From assembly GCA_963678705.1 (NCBI GenBank), contig OY783203.1, positions 27,324,535 to 27,388,534 on the forward strand: DNA of 64,000 nucleotides, written 5' to 3'. Made by a program: the position numbers and the translations under genes. This stretch comes from Panorpa germanica (lineage: Eukaryota; Arthropoda; Insecta; Mecoptera; Panorpidae). Numbering within the stretch: position 1 is the first letter of the stretch; each line of letters opens with the position of its first letter. The notes beneath the pieces are model-generated. The model did no database searches, was not told the origin of the DNA, and was given only the letters and a program-made list of their open reading frames with translations. This document shows, piece after piece, positions 28,201-40,155 of this stretch.

Positions 28201-30065
28201 AGCCATACTCCTCCACTACAAATAACAATAGAATCCCCATATAATGTATAATCATCCGCACAAGAGAAAGACAGCGCTGTCAAATCGGCAGCGGTTTGTC
28301 CAGGAACTGGTGAAATCGTTGATCCTATTATTACGTACTGACCGTTACTTGGTGGTTGGGGCAGCACACACTTGTCAGTTTCTGAAATACAACAATTCAT
28401 AGATGTAATAAAGTCATACTCATCCCGAGTCAATCTTTTGACCCTATTGCCGACCTAAAAGACCCCGTTTCTGGGTTCATGCAGGTAAAAAAGAGGATCG
28501 TTTTTGCTCCTCCTTTGGGCCTACATGTGGCAGTTATCAGACAAATTATGAAGTTTAGGCTCAAATGATTAATTGAATATTATTATGAGTATTGAAGAAA
28601 TATTATAGAACATACTTCTACAAACTGGTGGATTTGACGACCATTGACCATTTCGACAAACAGCAGTGTTTTGACCAATTAATACAAATGAAGTATCACA
28701 ATAATATGTCAGCGCTGTCCATTCTTTTACTTGTTCCCCAGGGTTTGGTAGGTTTGGTGATCCTATAATATTGTACCCTCCGTCTTTTGGATTTTCAGGG
28801 AGAGTGCATTCTGTGATTTCTGTAAGAATTAATTAATAAGTGTTAGGCAATCTGAGACTAGATTCATATTCAAACAACGTTAAACTTACTTTCACATTCC
28901 TGGAAATCTGTAACCCATTCATTTTGCAGACAGATGGCAGTATTAGAATGAACTGGTTTGTATCCTGCTTTGCACGTGTAGTATAGCACGGTGGAGTTGC
29001 CAACTGCAGTGCCTGGTGTAGGGGTGGTGCTTTGACCAGCCCCAAGAACTACATATTTACCATTAGGCGGTTGATTGGGCAAGATGCAATTCCTTTAAAT
29101 AACAAATTATTTATTCAGTATAAGGATGACGTCATATTTGTGATTAAAAGTTTAAAAAAATACTTACGAATCGCAAATATTCACGCTGCAAGACCTTGTG
29201 CAAATATCCGGTGCATTGGATTGGGCATGCAATCCTAAAAATAACAAAAATAATTATCAATTAAACAACAAGTGGATATAGAACTCTTGAAAATCGCAAT
29301 TGTATTCATACAAATCATATATTTTGTTGGTAAGAACCTATTTCACTGCTACAACATTTCTCTGTAACGCCATACTTTACATCACCATTTCATATTTTTG
29401 TAACAAGGCATCCATACAGAAAAAACTTTTTTACCTAATATTTTCTTAAAACACAACTCAAATAACTGCAAAATAAGTTTAACCTAACCTAATTAAGTTG
29501 CAACAAAAGAAAACTATGTTATTTTCCTGTTTCTTTTACTACAGAGATTGGAATTGTGGAATTTTTATAAGCCATATCCTGTATGTTCAGTTTGTGCCGC
29601 CCCTTCACGGTCAATTCCGTGTCACTTTTAACTTGGAGAAATACTGACATCACTGAATGTCACTGACACTGAATGCCGCGGCACGTATCGACAGTAATGT
29701 CTGCGCAGAGACCTCCAAACTTTTAAATATTGTTGGATGTTGCAACAGTGGATCGCGATTAATCATCAAACATCGTAAAAACACCAATGCAGCTCAGTGC
29801 ATCAATACAAAAAACTGTTAACTTTATTTGATTTTTGTTTAAATATTAAACGTTCTAACCAAGACAAAGTAGCACATAAAATTGCTACATTAAAAAATAC
29901 ATCGCACATCGTCTGAAGTACAATGTACCATTTGACCATCCTTACATTTGGAAACGCGTCGTATGTACTAAACATTTATTAAAATATTTAATTTAAATAA
30001 ACTAGCTACTCACCGTAAGGAAAAATTAAAAATATATAAAAACACGGCAGCAGCCACAGAACCAT
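22233..30065 (-). CDS. Secreted protein: 15 sushi (CCP) modules plus fibrinogen-related domain
   Basis: Twenty-two exons, 3831 nt, 1276 residues: 30065-30014, 29234-29168, then one exon per CCP at 29092-28890, 28819-28616, 28381-28175, 28100-27897, 27820-27611, 26648-26439, 26346-26143, 26072-25869, 25745-25542, 25459-25256, 25173-24970, 24822-24619, 24401-24198, 24108-23905 and 23831-23622. Five exons encode the fibrinogen-related domain: 23541-23420, 23339-23223, 23139-22995, 22908-22785 and 22356-22233. The N-terminus ([18 protein letters not shown]) is a signal peptide, and no transmembrane segment follows. Each CCP has the C...C...C...W...C pattern, e.g. [17 protein letters not shown] then [11 protein letters not shown]. 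The FReD (residues about 1067-1276) shows [20 protein letters not shown], a Ca-site-like [26 protein letters not shown] and [10 protein letters not shown]. By family knowledge CCPs bind protein ligands and FReDs often recognise microbial or acetylated glycans, so an extracellular recognition role is inferred. Confidence 0.9.
22446..22692. mobile_element. Decayed copy of the CCCAGTAAAC-family MITE in FReD intron
   Basis: Starts near TAAACAATTTGGTG and ends GGAGTCCAAATTGTTTACTG, the two termini of the family seen at 27110, 45045 and elsewhere. Internal words (GACATTTTATATAAA, GCGAACTCTTTCATGACAAA) match the 254-bp copies with many substitutions. It lies in the intron between the last two fibrinogen exons and is the oldest-looking copy in the window. 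Confidence 0.7.
26811..27455. mobile_element. hAT-like non-autonomous element, interrupted by a nested MITE
   Basis: The outer ends CAGTGGTGGCATTAGCC and CCTAAGGCTGTCTCTG form an imperfect inverted repeat and are flanked by the 8-bp pair aatgtaac/catgtgac (6 of 8 match), typical of hAT. Its sequence aligns with the copy at 30925-31370 on both sides of the insertion at 27110-27363. It sits in the intron between CCP5 and CCP6 of the sushi gene. Confidence 0.7.
27110..27363 (+). mobile_element. 254-bp CCCAGTAAAC-family MITE nested in a hAT-like element
   Basis: Begins CCCAGTAAACATTTTGGAG and ends CACCAAATTGTTTACTGGG. Comparison with the uninterrupted copy near 31260 shows the insertion point, with TATA on both sides a few bases away. 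It is 254 bp, the same length as the copy at 45045-45298, and non-coding. Confidence 0.85.
29235..30013 (-). other. First intron of the sushi-fibrinogen gene
   Basis: This 779-bp intron separates the signal-peptide exon from the short exon [20 protein letters not shown]. It contains no recognised repeat or gene. Confidence 0.75.
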
Positions 30066-32334
30066 GTTGACTTATTGACTTGATGTTTTATAATGCGAAT
30101 TCTTTACCGACTAGAACTTGTAGCCCTCAGTTTTCAGTTAAAAGAACAACCCAGCAAGGTCATCTCTTGTTTAAAAAGTGTTGAGTCTTCTTTATTACTG
30201 CGTTTAGATAATAGATTACAAATCTTTCATGAAATTAATGAACAAAAGAAATAGTTTTTGAACTAAAATGTTTACAATAACTCGAACTATACCAAAAATT
30301 TGTGTATTGTATTTTTAATTTTTATTAACTTGATTTATTCAAAAGAAAATTATTTTAAATTGAATTTGTTATTTACTTTTTATTTATTTCAATTTATTCT
30401 CTAAAGCAGAGGTCTCCAAACTACGGTCTGCCGAGTCGTTTCAAGCGAACCGCGGGCTCTTTTTTAAGAAAGTCAGAAATTAAATTTCATCAAATACACA
30501 ATATGCACAATAGAAAGTCAAGGCATCCTCAAAGCTTATCTATTGCAAATTTTTAATTGACACACAAAACTTTCTAAACACAAAACGTAAACTCATGTAT
30601 TATCTAACGTAATATTTTTTACCTAACGTTATTTTGTGTTATTTACCGAAGGTTAGCTCGTTATCAAATATAAATAAAAGACATTTAAAGATTTTTATAA
30701 ATACATTAATTAGGTATGTAACAAAACATTCATGTACATTCATGTAATATTTTACAATCACCTTGAACAAAACCTAGTAATATTTAATAATATGTTTCAT
30801 ATGTATAGCAATTTTGCGGATGATGAATGGGTTTCAAAGAGGCTTGAAGATATAAAGTCAAATATGTTGCAATAGAAAATAAAATAAACGGAACAGTGGC
30901 CGTTTTGTTTTCGAGTCCGATCAGCAGGGGCGGCATTAGCCATTGCGAGGCCTCGTTCGGCAAATTTTTGCGATGCCGCGAGCGGAACTTTGCCGGTCCC
31001 CGGGGTGGTAGATCTTTGCGAGCCCCTTGTTCTTTGTGTAATTTATGTAAATTGTAAGTAAGTATTTTTGATGATGATTGACAAGAAATGTAAAAGTTAT
31101 AAATAACTAAATGTAGACTTTTAAAATTTTATATTGGAAGAATTATACAAGTTAACAAGCACAAAGACGTAAATATTAATGAGGTACATGAGTGTCTTAA
31201 AAGATATACGCAGAGATTCTAGTGGGATTTCTAAAGAGTGAGGCGCGAGATTCAAATGCATATAGAGTAATGAATTTTTCTACTTGGGTTGTTGCACGAG
31301 AATACGAGGGCCCTACAAGAGCGAAGACCCGGGCGGTTGCCCTGCTTGCCACCCCCTAAGGCCGCCTCTGTGTCCAGCGTTCTATTTTCTGGGATTGGTT
31401 GGTTCTGATAATAAGTTAATTTAATTATGTTACCTCAAAAACACAAAATTTGTGAGGCAGCGGTGTTGTTCATATATATGGGGATTATTGTCATTGATAG
31501 AGGTCGTTGGTGCTAGGACTTAGCATCAGAAATAAGTCCGACGATAAATACATAAGATTAAAATAGAAATGATAAATAAAATTATTAAATTTAAAGTTTG
31601 CATATTAATCAACATTTTTCTCCTTTACTAAGATTTTGTAAATGAATTCAAATTGAAATATTTTTAGCTATTGTATTTTATAATACAGATTTATCAGCAT
31701 TGTTAAAAATGCATTGACCTTGGCAGTTTGTTATTTTAATTGAAACTACTGAATCTTGTTACAAATTCTGACAGTATTTGTAATTTTAGTCAGTGACGGC
31801 TTTCGTTGCTGGAGCCCCATTTCTTACGTGAAATTTTATCATTATTTTCTGTAATAAATACTTGCAAATTTCAAAGATAATGTAACAATATTTGAATATA
31901 TTTTTCTATAGAAAACTATGGAAAAACTGAAATAAATACATTTAGTAGATAAAATCTCTTTGTTCCAATTTTAATATGTAGAACCTTGTTCAAAAATATC
32001 TATTCCATAAATCATGCTCCACCCAAAATATTTCATTGGTGAAGATACATCCAATCATTCTCCGTAGGCGTGGCCAAAGGATGCTGCGTGTATCTTCTCT
32101 GTACCAAATGATGTATCATGATATTTATCTTGGACAAGATACATATGTTACAATTTAGGATACGAGTTTTTTGATTTGTATACAACATCTCAGTTATTAT
32201 CTTGAAACGGATGGTGAAAGTTTGTCAACTCGATAGTTTCTGTGATCTCCGTATATGAATACAAGGTGCAATATGTGCTATTAATTAAATACCGCGTACA
32301 TTGATTTAAATCAAGTGAAATCACTTTTTCCAAG
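30066..32334. other. Shared upstream region of the sushi-fibrinogen gene and the DM-domain gene
   Basis: The two genes are divergent across 2.3 kb. The interval contains a hAT-terminus-like piece at about 30409 (GCAGAGGTCTCCAAACTACG, without a matching right end) and the repeat at 30925-31370. The remainder, 31371-32334, is probably the dmrt promoter and 5' UTR but shows no clear motif. Confidence 0.5.
30925..31370. mobile_element. hAT-like non-autonomous element, uninterrupted copy
   Basis: Ends CAGGGGCGGCATTAGCC and CCCCTAAGGCCGCCTCTG form an imperfect inverted repeat. The body is homologous to 26811-27455 minus its nested insert. A clear 8-bp target duplication could not be identified here. 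Confidence 0.65.
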
Positions 32335-35300
32335 ATGTTGGGCTCCAGGAATTCTCGTGTGTCAGCTAGAGTTCCAAAATGTGCTCGCTGCAGAAATCAC
32401 GGGGTGATTTCCGGACTACGAGGGCATAAAAAGGAGTGCCTTTACAAGGGGTGCTTGTGTGCTAAATGTAACTTAATTAAAGAGCGACAAAGAATAATGG
32501 CGGCACAGGTAAAATATATCATTTCTACTCAACACTAATAATGAATTCAGATAAATCTATTTTGCATGATATCTTAGTTGCTGGTTTCACAAAAATGTCT
32601 AAGGTCTATATTGAGCAGCCTTAAATCATAAACACGAACAGTATTAAGTTAAATCAGTGGCGCACTATCCTACAAACTCTGCGCCTTACAGGGGCTTCAG
32701 ACTAATCCCTTATAAAAATGCAAATTAGATCAATTGAAATCTGAGGTTTTGCTGGTTTTTGTAGTAAGAAAGTTAAAATTATAATTGAAGTACCTTAAAT
32801 ATCAAATTGTCCAGTGCGCTATGAAGATATAATCTGTCTCGGGTCTTTCTGTCACTGAATGTCACTTTCCAAACCAACCCTAACCCCCCCCCTTCCCTTC
32901 CCCTGTTACAACTTGTTTCATACACATACAGTACTTTTCGTAAAACATAAAATGTTAATATTCTATTTAGGAAAGCCTAATTATATTTCATATTTTTTAT
33001 TATGCAATTTATTTCATGTAAATTAAACGCAAATTTCAATAAATAAATCAAATTTATCTTGATACGCAATGTTCGATATTAATTACTAAGCCGGAATTGC
33101 GTTTTGTGTAGGTTTATGCTTAGCAAATAAACTATGTTAAAAAAAACCATTCACGGCAAATTTTTTAAATCACCAATTAACAATAGTATAGTTAAAAATA
33201 GTATAAAAAATCAGTACAAAAGTAATCTTTAATGACAATGTTACTACCCAAGTAGAAAAAGAATCTTGGAATTAGTTTGGGGTAAGGTAGTAGGTGTGAA
33301 CCTTGCACTACAAGACAATTTCTATATGAGAAAATCAACCTGGCTGTAATAAAGCTTGTAGCAAGATAACAAGTGTAACTCTTGCACTGCAAGACAATTT
33401 TCAACCTTGGTATCAAGACAAGATTAATACATTGGATATATCTTATTGCTTTTTAAAATCATCGCTATATTTTACCATGGTATCTCTTATTAAGTAGCTT
33501 TGTGTGGCTTTACTCATACAAATGCGTCCACTGTTCAGTACCGTATGCGTCGAATTGACAGGCAACCTTGACAACTCCGTCATCTATTGCATGTGAGCAA
33601 ATGGAATGACGTCAGAATATTGAATGATACTGCGTTGACAGATCAGTATTTGTCGATTTGTATATTAAACAAATTCATTAAAAGCGTTAGTGTAAGGATA
33701 GTTGCATTTCCAACAATTGTATTCTGACTTTAGAGCTGTACCCCTTTTACAGTAAAGGAAAGGTGCAAAAGACGAATATCTTCCTGCTTACTTGTATATT
33801 CGCAGAAGAAGGAACGAATAGAATAAAGCAATCTATAACGAGATGCAAATAAGTGATTATCCAAAGAAATAATACTAAAATCCACACGACGTATCGATGC
33901 TTGCGGTACTGTCATGTGCACATACATGTACCATTATTGAATTCGTTCGATTCTGATATGTCAACGCGACCTAATTTAAGCCGTCCTTTTATATAAGGCT
34001 TTGTAAAATGTATAGTTTTTAAATAAAAATAAATTAAATTTGAATTATTTAAAAATTAAATTTGTAATGTATGAATTATTAATGCACTTTCTAACTATAA
34101 ACCGAATAATAAATAAGAATTCAGTGTGGCAGAATCCAAATCTATTTAACTGACTGTCAATCAAGTGCGGGCATATTGAGAATATGTTTAACAACATGGG
34201 TGCGTGTAATTTTATCCATATAATTCTAACTGAGTGAATAAATCTCAAGTGACTACGTAAATATTTACATTCTCGTCTCTCGGTGACGACGCGAGCGGAC
34301 AAACTCGACTTCATAGCATCATGGCATCGTGGCAACGTCCCTATCTATACTAAAATGGAACGAAATACATCACCTCAAGCAAGGATTCTCAATACAAATG
34401 ACCACTGGAAAAGAAAACATATTGTGATTATTACTATTTAAAACTGGTTGAAAATATTACAATTTCTGATTATCATTTTTATTCAGTTTTATAACTTTAT
34501 ATTTTAAATTTTGTTACTCTTTTGTTTTTACTCTTTTTGTTTCCTTTTAAGCTATTTAACTATTTTAATACTGAATCTTACATCTCTCTAAACATAGCAA
34601 TGTTCACCTTTTACATAACATTTTTTAGGTTAATATAATATAGGATTACAAAAAAGGCTATCCTTTGACATAAATTTATGTTTCCTGGCGCTAATAAATC
34701 TTTCCTTGCAAGATTATATAATAATTCATATTTAATTAATATATTAGTTAAATATTTTTAATTATTTAATTTTACATTGATTACAATAACGTAACAAAGA
34801 AAAATATACAGTAAAAAAAATTATGTGTCATGGTACCGGTATGCTATAATGGTTTTATGACAAATATTCCTATAAAATGAAATAAAAATTGCTATGATCT
34901 TCTCTAATCGGCCTTTTATACGAGCAGATACGGTTCTGAATCTGATTCAGATAGATATTCCAATCTATATCGATATTTCAATTCCATTAATTCCATAGAT
35001 AATTTAATTAATATTTTAATTTTAATAGTAACAGCTAGAAGTATCTCTTAACCTATGTCCACACTTGCGATGTTCGCTTATTCGTGCTCTTTGCCGATTG
35101 TCAGATTCCTTTGTTTGATTTGTTTTATTTAGCGCTAGTAGAACGAAAACATTTGAGTTCGTGTACGGATACAAGAATCTTTGCCTGTGAACTCGAACTA
35201 AGTATACACTCGAACACGAATGTGTAGACGAAGGGTTAGGAACCACTGGATATAAAACGATATACTGCAATAGTAGCACTTCAGACAGGGCAGGCCATAG

Positions 35301-38300
35301 GGACATGGGGTGCAAGGGGTGCAACACTGCAGTTCTATTGGCGTTACCATTTGTTGACTATATCTATCTATTAGTAACCAGTGTATTAAGTTACACAAAA
35401 AGCACGTCTAAAAGTTACCGGCTAATAGAATTTAAAAAAAAGTACAAATGTTTGCTCATCTCAAAAATAAAAACTGTGTTTTTAGAGCGTTAGATATGTG
35501 GTATTGTTGTTGGATATGCGGTAATACTAAAACTATTGCTGCCTAAAATTAGGCAGCGACGTCGTTCACATAAATAAAGCCTCTAAATCATTAAAACGTA
35601 GTAGAGAGTTCTTTCACATACATCTTACTAGACCAGATTGAATGTTGGTACCATTTCCAAACAAACTTTCATCTTCCAAAAATCTCTGTTCAATGCGCTT
35701 GTGTCCTATGTCTTAATTTCTATAATAGTGTACTATATATTGATAAAGTGGGTTATTAGAACTTCAAATGTTCAATTTTTTTCTAATAACTCCTTATATG
35801 TTAGGAGATGTTAAAAATTAAAAAAGTCATTCTGTCTCTTTAATTATTAAAGGGAATAAACGTTGTACAATTTTCCAAATGCATGTGGCCTCACAACCGC
35901 TATGTTGTTTCTGTTTTATACAACAGAGCGTAAAAGAGATATATTCTTGACAGAACTCTGACAAGTTTACAGGTTACTAACCTTACAGCTCATAAATCTC
36001 TGCTATATGTATTTATACAGTGAGTGTAAAAAGTATTCGTACACCTCGGTATGCAGAAAGAAAAACGAATTTGCTAGGCTTCCTGGTATATATTTTCTAA
36101 AAAACAAAATAGTATCAAACACTTCAAGGTTACAGCATTGTATTTATTAAAAAAAAAAAAGATTAAAAGAAAGACTGAGTGCGTGGTAAAAATAAATACG
36201 CACAATATATTCGAAATCACAAACAAAAAGTATTCGTACATTTCATAAATTAGTGATAAAATATAAAGAATTAGTGATGAAATAACAAAAAAATATAGTA
36301 ATTAATATTTTGTTGGTCCACCTCTTGCATTAATAATAGCTTGGAGTCTTCGTGGCATAGAATCAACTAGTTTAGAAGTGTAAGAAGACGGTATCAGAGC
36401 CCATTCCTCGCGAAGCGCGGTTTTTAATGTTTCTTTATTCGAAATGTGTCGTGTTCGAATTTTTTTATCAAGATAATCCCACACATGCTCTATAACATTA
36501 ATATCGGGTGATTGAGGAGGTATTTCAAGGTGTTTTGAAGTGTTAAAAGGATCCACATCTTGGTATTCCATGCTGTGTGCTTTGGATAATCATTATTAAA
36601 ACCCATTTCTGTTACACTTGCGGGAAGATTCTCTTTTAAGATATTAATATACACTTTTTGATCCATGATTCCATCAATAAATGCAAGTTTCCCCACTCCA
36701 GTAGCACTCATACAACCTCAACCCAAACCGTATTTAAAAATATTATATTTAGACACTGTTATACACTATTATATTTACACTGATGGTTGAAATACGGTGG
36801 TTCTGTTTTGGTTTGGGGTTATATAAGCCATTTCACGTCATAGAAATGTCTAACCTCTCTAGCGCTAAAATTACAATTCAAATTTTTAATTGCTATATTT
36901 CCATCAACATTTAGATATTTAATAAAATAGACACGCCAATACACATTTATTAATATCAATTTCAATTAACAATTGAAAAATCGACCACTAAAAAATGAGG
37001 ACACAAGCCCATTATTACTAGATACAAAAACAGATACTAAAACAATTAGTAATTCACATATAAAATTAAGTAAAATTTTACATTAAGAAAACCTCTGTCT
37101 TACGTAAGCTGTAATATTTGTTTTTATTTTGTGTCTATCGGATACCCACGGATGTAACACGTAAACGGTATTTGAAATAAAAGTTACTTGTAAAGTTCAG
37201 AGATAAAAAAAGTAAAGATCCACTATTGCTTAGAGTGGTGGACTGTTAGCACAGGTCCTGTGGTTTTAATCATCCCGTCTCCCGTGTTGAGTTTGTGTAA
37301 ATGTTAAACTTACACTAAATTCTAGAAACACGTCCACACGAGATATCCGCAGGCTCTTTTGTATTTGTTTTCAATAGAAAAACATGAGATCCATCTCAGT
37401 AATAGGATTAGGAATCAAAAAACGCGATAAAGCGGCAGAAACAAAATGAAATAAAGAAGGATGGTAAAGAACAGTTACGTGGCAATGTCAGGGTCGTATT
37501 AGTCACTAGGCACAATAAACACACGCCCTCGTAACCGTAATAAGGATATTAATATTAAAATTAATTAACATTACAACAAGTTACTCACAAAATAATATGT
37601 TAGTTACCTTTAGGCTACGTATTATGAATTATTTTCATTTAAAATTGATTACAATTTGTTCTATTAGTTTCCGTCGGTTAGCGTTCAAATTCTGGTAGAA
37701 TATTCTTTACATAATTTTGCACTGATTTCAGGTTGCCTTAAAGCGTCAGCAAGCTGCGGAAGATGCTATAGCCCTCCATCTTGTTTCAGCGGAAACCGGA
37801 TCCACATTAGAAGCACTGCCACCCGGAAGAATCTTTGGAATGTCAGTAACGAAACCCTGTGACTCTCCACCTGAGCAGGAAGTAGTGACATCATCAGCAT
37901 CTACGAGTCCTGCAAGTCCTGCTGCTTCTGTAAGTCCTGGGGCCTTCTCTGCACCTCCACCAGTTTCATCCACCTCATCATCACACGAATCTCCAGGACC
38001 AGTGAGTTCTGCGGCAGTTGACGTGTTAACACAATTATTTCCACATAGAAAAAGGTCTGTTCTGGAGCTTGTTCTGAGAAGGTACTGCTCGTTTCAATTA
38101 GATATTATTTTTAGATAGAAACTTGAAAGCCTATCTGCATTTTAAATTACTGTTTTATAAATTGCCTACGTAATAACTTGCTAACAAACGAGACAAATAT
38201 ATAATTTTAATTTTTAGTTTTTACTAACATAACATAAAGTTATCAGACAAAAGCAACCTGTTTAACACTTGTTTAGGTGATTGAATACTGCAATGACTTT

Positions 38301-38845
38301 TTAACTTTCATTTTACTTTTACCGACGCAAAAAAAACATTAAGCAAGACAACATCAAACATAAAACAACACACCCACCTGATTCATCGACTCGCTTTACC
38401 CTCGGATCGACACTGTTTTGCATTTGTAATTTTTTCAAAAGGCTTCATTTCACCTGTAGAGTTTTTGCAATTTTATATGACATATTATCGGATATAAACC
38501 TAACCTAAAATTGTAAACTGTTTAGCAAACTGTACAATTATTTCTAGGTGTGATCACGACCTACTGCGCGCTGTGGAACACTTCAGTCCTCGGCCACAAC
38601 ACCACACAGCAACGTCAGCATTCCGGCCCGCACTTGGAGCCCTATATCGTCCCCGAGGGCCCCATTCTTTAGCGTCTCTTTTAGGTTACCCCGAGTGGCC
38701 AGAGTGGCCCGAATGGCCGGAATGGTTACTACCTCCACACATGCTAATGCCAGCTTGTCCAGCAGCGGCTCCTCTGCCTCCACCACCTCCACCCCCACCT
38801 ATATCTTGTAATGTATCAAACTGCACTCAATGTAGACGAGCTTAG
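32335..38845 (+). CDS. dmrt93B: DM-domain transcription factor with DMA motif, dmrt93B-like
   Basis: Three exons: 32335-32508, 37732-38081 and 38548-38845, 822 nt, 273 residues. The DM domain begins at residue 14 ([20 protein letters not shown]) with zinc ligands C16, C19, H22, H31, C35, C40, C42 and C45, then [20 protein letters not shown] across the 5.2 kb intron. Residues about 154-190 form a DMA motif ([20 protein letters not shown]). The combination of DM and DMA excludes doublesex and dmrt11E. The divergent second half of the DM domain ([14 protein letters not shown]) and the EDAIALHL tail favour dmrt93B over dmrt99B, which is an inference from memory of the families. Ser/Pro/Ala-rich linkers separate the domains. 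The C-terminus has four EWP units, a polyproline run and [12 protein letters not shown]. The gene is a predicted nuclear DNA-binding regulator. AATAAA follows 5 bp after the stop. Confidence 0.85.
35690..37012 (-). repeat. Dispersed repeat R, copy 1, split by Tc1 remnant
   Basis: On the minus strand the repeat starts near 37012 with GGGCTTGTGTCCTCATTTTT, is interrupted at about 36836, and resumes near 36026 through CTGTAAACTTGTC-like sequence to about 35690. The same order is found at 58661-59190 and 63713-64000 on the plus strand. No coding capacity is evident. Confidence 0.7.
36027..36835 (-). pseudogene. Tc1/mariner transposase remnant
   Basis: Minus-strand frames at 36711-36490 and 36571-36302 encode transposase C-terminal pieces: [20 protein letters not shown], then [20 protein letters not shown] and [19 protein letters not shown], the typical DDE end of Tc1 elements. 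A frameshift separates them and the N-terminal half is missing. Around 36020-36050 lies a terminal-repeat-like CAGTGAGTGTAAAAAGTATT. On the opposite strand at about 36793-36831 the words [13 protein letters not shown] belong to the same protein family, so part of the element is inverted or a second copy is joined tail to tail. No intact transposase is present. Confidence 0.85.
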
Positions 38846-40155
38846 AAATAAAAGAAATTAATTGTAAAGAACTAAATCGTTTGTTCCTAAATCTTAAGAT
38901 TTCTGATAATGTCGCAAAAGATTAAGGTTATTAATGTAAAAGTTCACGAAAATAAACCGTTCGTTTACATACATTTTAATGTTGATAAAATTGAAATATT
39001 ACATAAAATATTTTACATAACCTATAAAATTTACTATGTAAAATATACCGGCATTATACATAACTGTGTTTAGCGGTATTCTATGTCTGTATGTAATACT
39101 TTGAACTACTGCTAATGTATGTGCTTCGACGTTCCAGTGTTTCTGTTCTTTTTATCACTTGTCTCCTGTCGAAAATTGTAATTAATAGTTTTCAAAAACA
39201 CGTAAATATTAATTTAGAAACTATAACATTTTTTACGTCAAATTAATGTAAAACTATCTCCTAGTTCTATTTAATCCGACCTACTGTTTTAATATATAAA
39301 TGTAAGTAGAAAAACTTACTTACAAACTTATTTTTGTTCAAAATGTTAAATTTGTTCATGACATTATAATTGTAATTATTTACTTATTATTTTAATATTA
39401 ATTAATTTAAATTATACAACACTATCTACTAAACAGTAAATATATTTAGTTGTTTGTAAAAAAATCAAAAGTAGTAACAAATGTTATAAATTATTTGTTA
39501 TAAAATATTTTTTAAGAAAATAAGTAATCATATATTCTTTGTTAAAAACTAGCAAATGTGCAATACTAATTGTAAGTATAATATGAATGCTGTATAATTT
39601 GTATGTAATGAAATCTTGTAAATTTTGATGTAAATTGTTTTATCATTCTAAAAGAAATAAAAATAAATATTGATAAAACATTTGTTAGCATTGTATTTAT
39701 AATTATATAATAATTGTTATATTTGGGTTGTGAATAATATCATTCTAGAAATATATATGATATGATTGAATTTTTAACCTCTAAAATAATCATCTAAAAA
39801 CCCAGAATAATTAAAGCTGCTAAAGTCTACAAAAAATTAAATGAAACCATGAATGTGATGTACATTCATACACACTCTATACCTTAGTATTTTATTTATA
39901 TTAATTAAATATTTTAATAAAGTTAATAGAAAAAGAATTTCTCCTCTTTACTGAGTTCAAACCGGGTAAACATAACATTTTGTACGAGTCCGACGCTTCT
40001 AACCAGTAAATCCTTTAGACTCCAAGTCCGCTGCCATCCTTAAAAGATAGTCGGTTCATCTCGTGACAAAGTGTACTAATTCGAAATTCTCTAATGCATC
40101 CTACCCAAAAATTCATATCTTAGACACAGCTAAGGCTAAATAACTATGAGAGAAC
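38846..40155. other. Region downstream of dmrt, AT-rich
   Basis: This stretch contains the dmrt 3' UTR (AATAAA near 38850, further AATAAA-like runs near 39655). No other gene or repeat is recognised. Confidence 0.5.

Larger units (their letters stand above)
32509..37731 (+). other. dmrt first intron (5.2 kb) with repeats
   Basis: The intron splits the DM-domain region after MAAQ. It contains the Tc1 remnant (36027-36835) and two parts of a dispersed repeat (about 35690-36026 and 36836-37012). Two imperfect copies of a 30-bp motif (CTTGCACTACAAGACAATTT) occur at about 33293 and 33371. No additional exon was found. Confidence 0.75.

Noticed and set aside
30409-30480. hAT terminus-like GCAGAGGTCTCCAAACTACG as a complete element
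   Set aside because: No matching right end or target duplication was found nearby, so only a fragment can be claimed.
37215-37310. TAGAGTGGTGGACTG...GGTTTTAATC resembling a tRNA-derived repeat
   Set aside because: Box spacing and sequence are too degenerate and no second copy was seen in the window.
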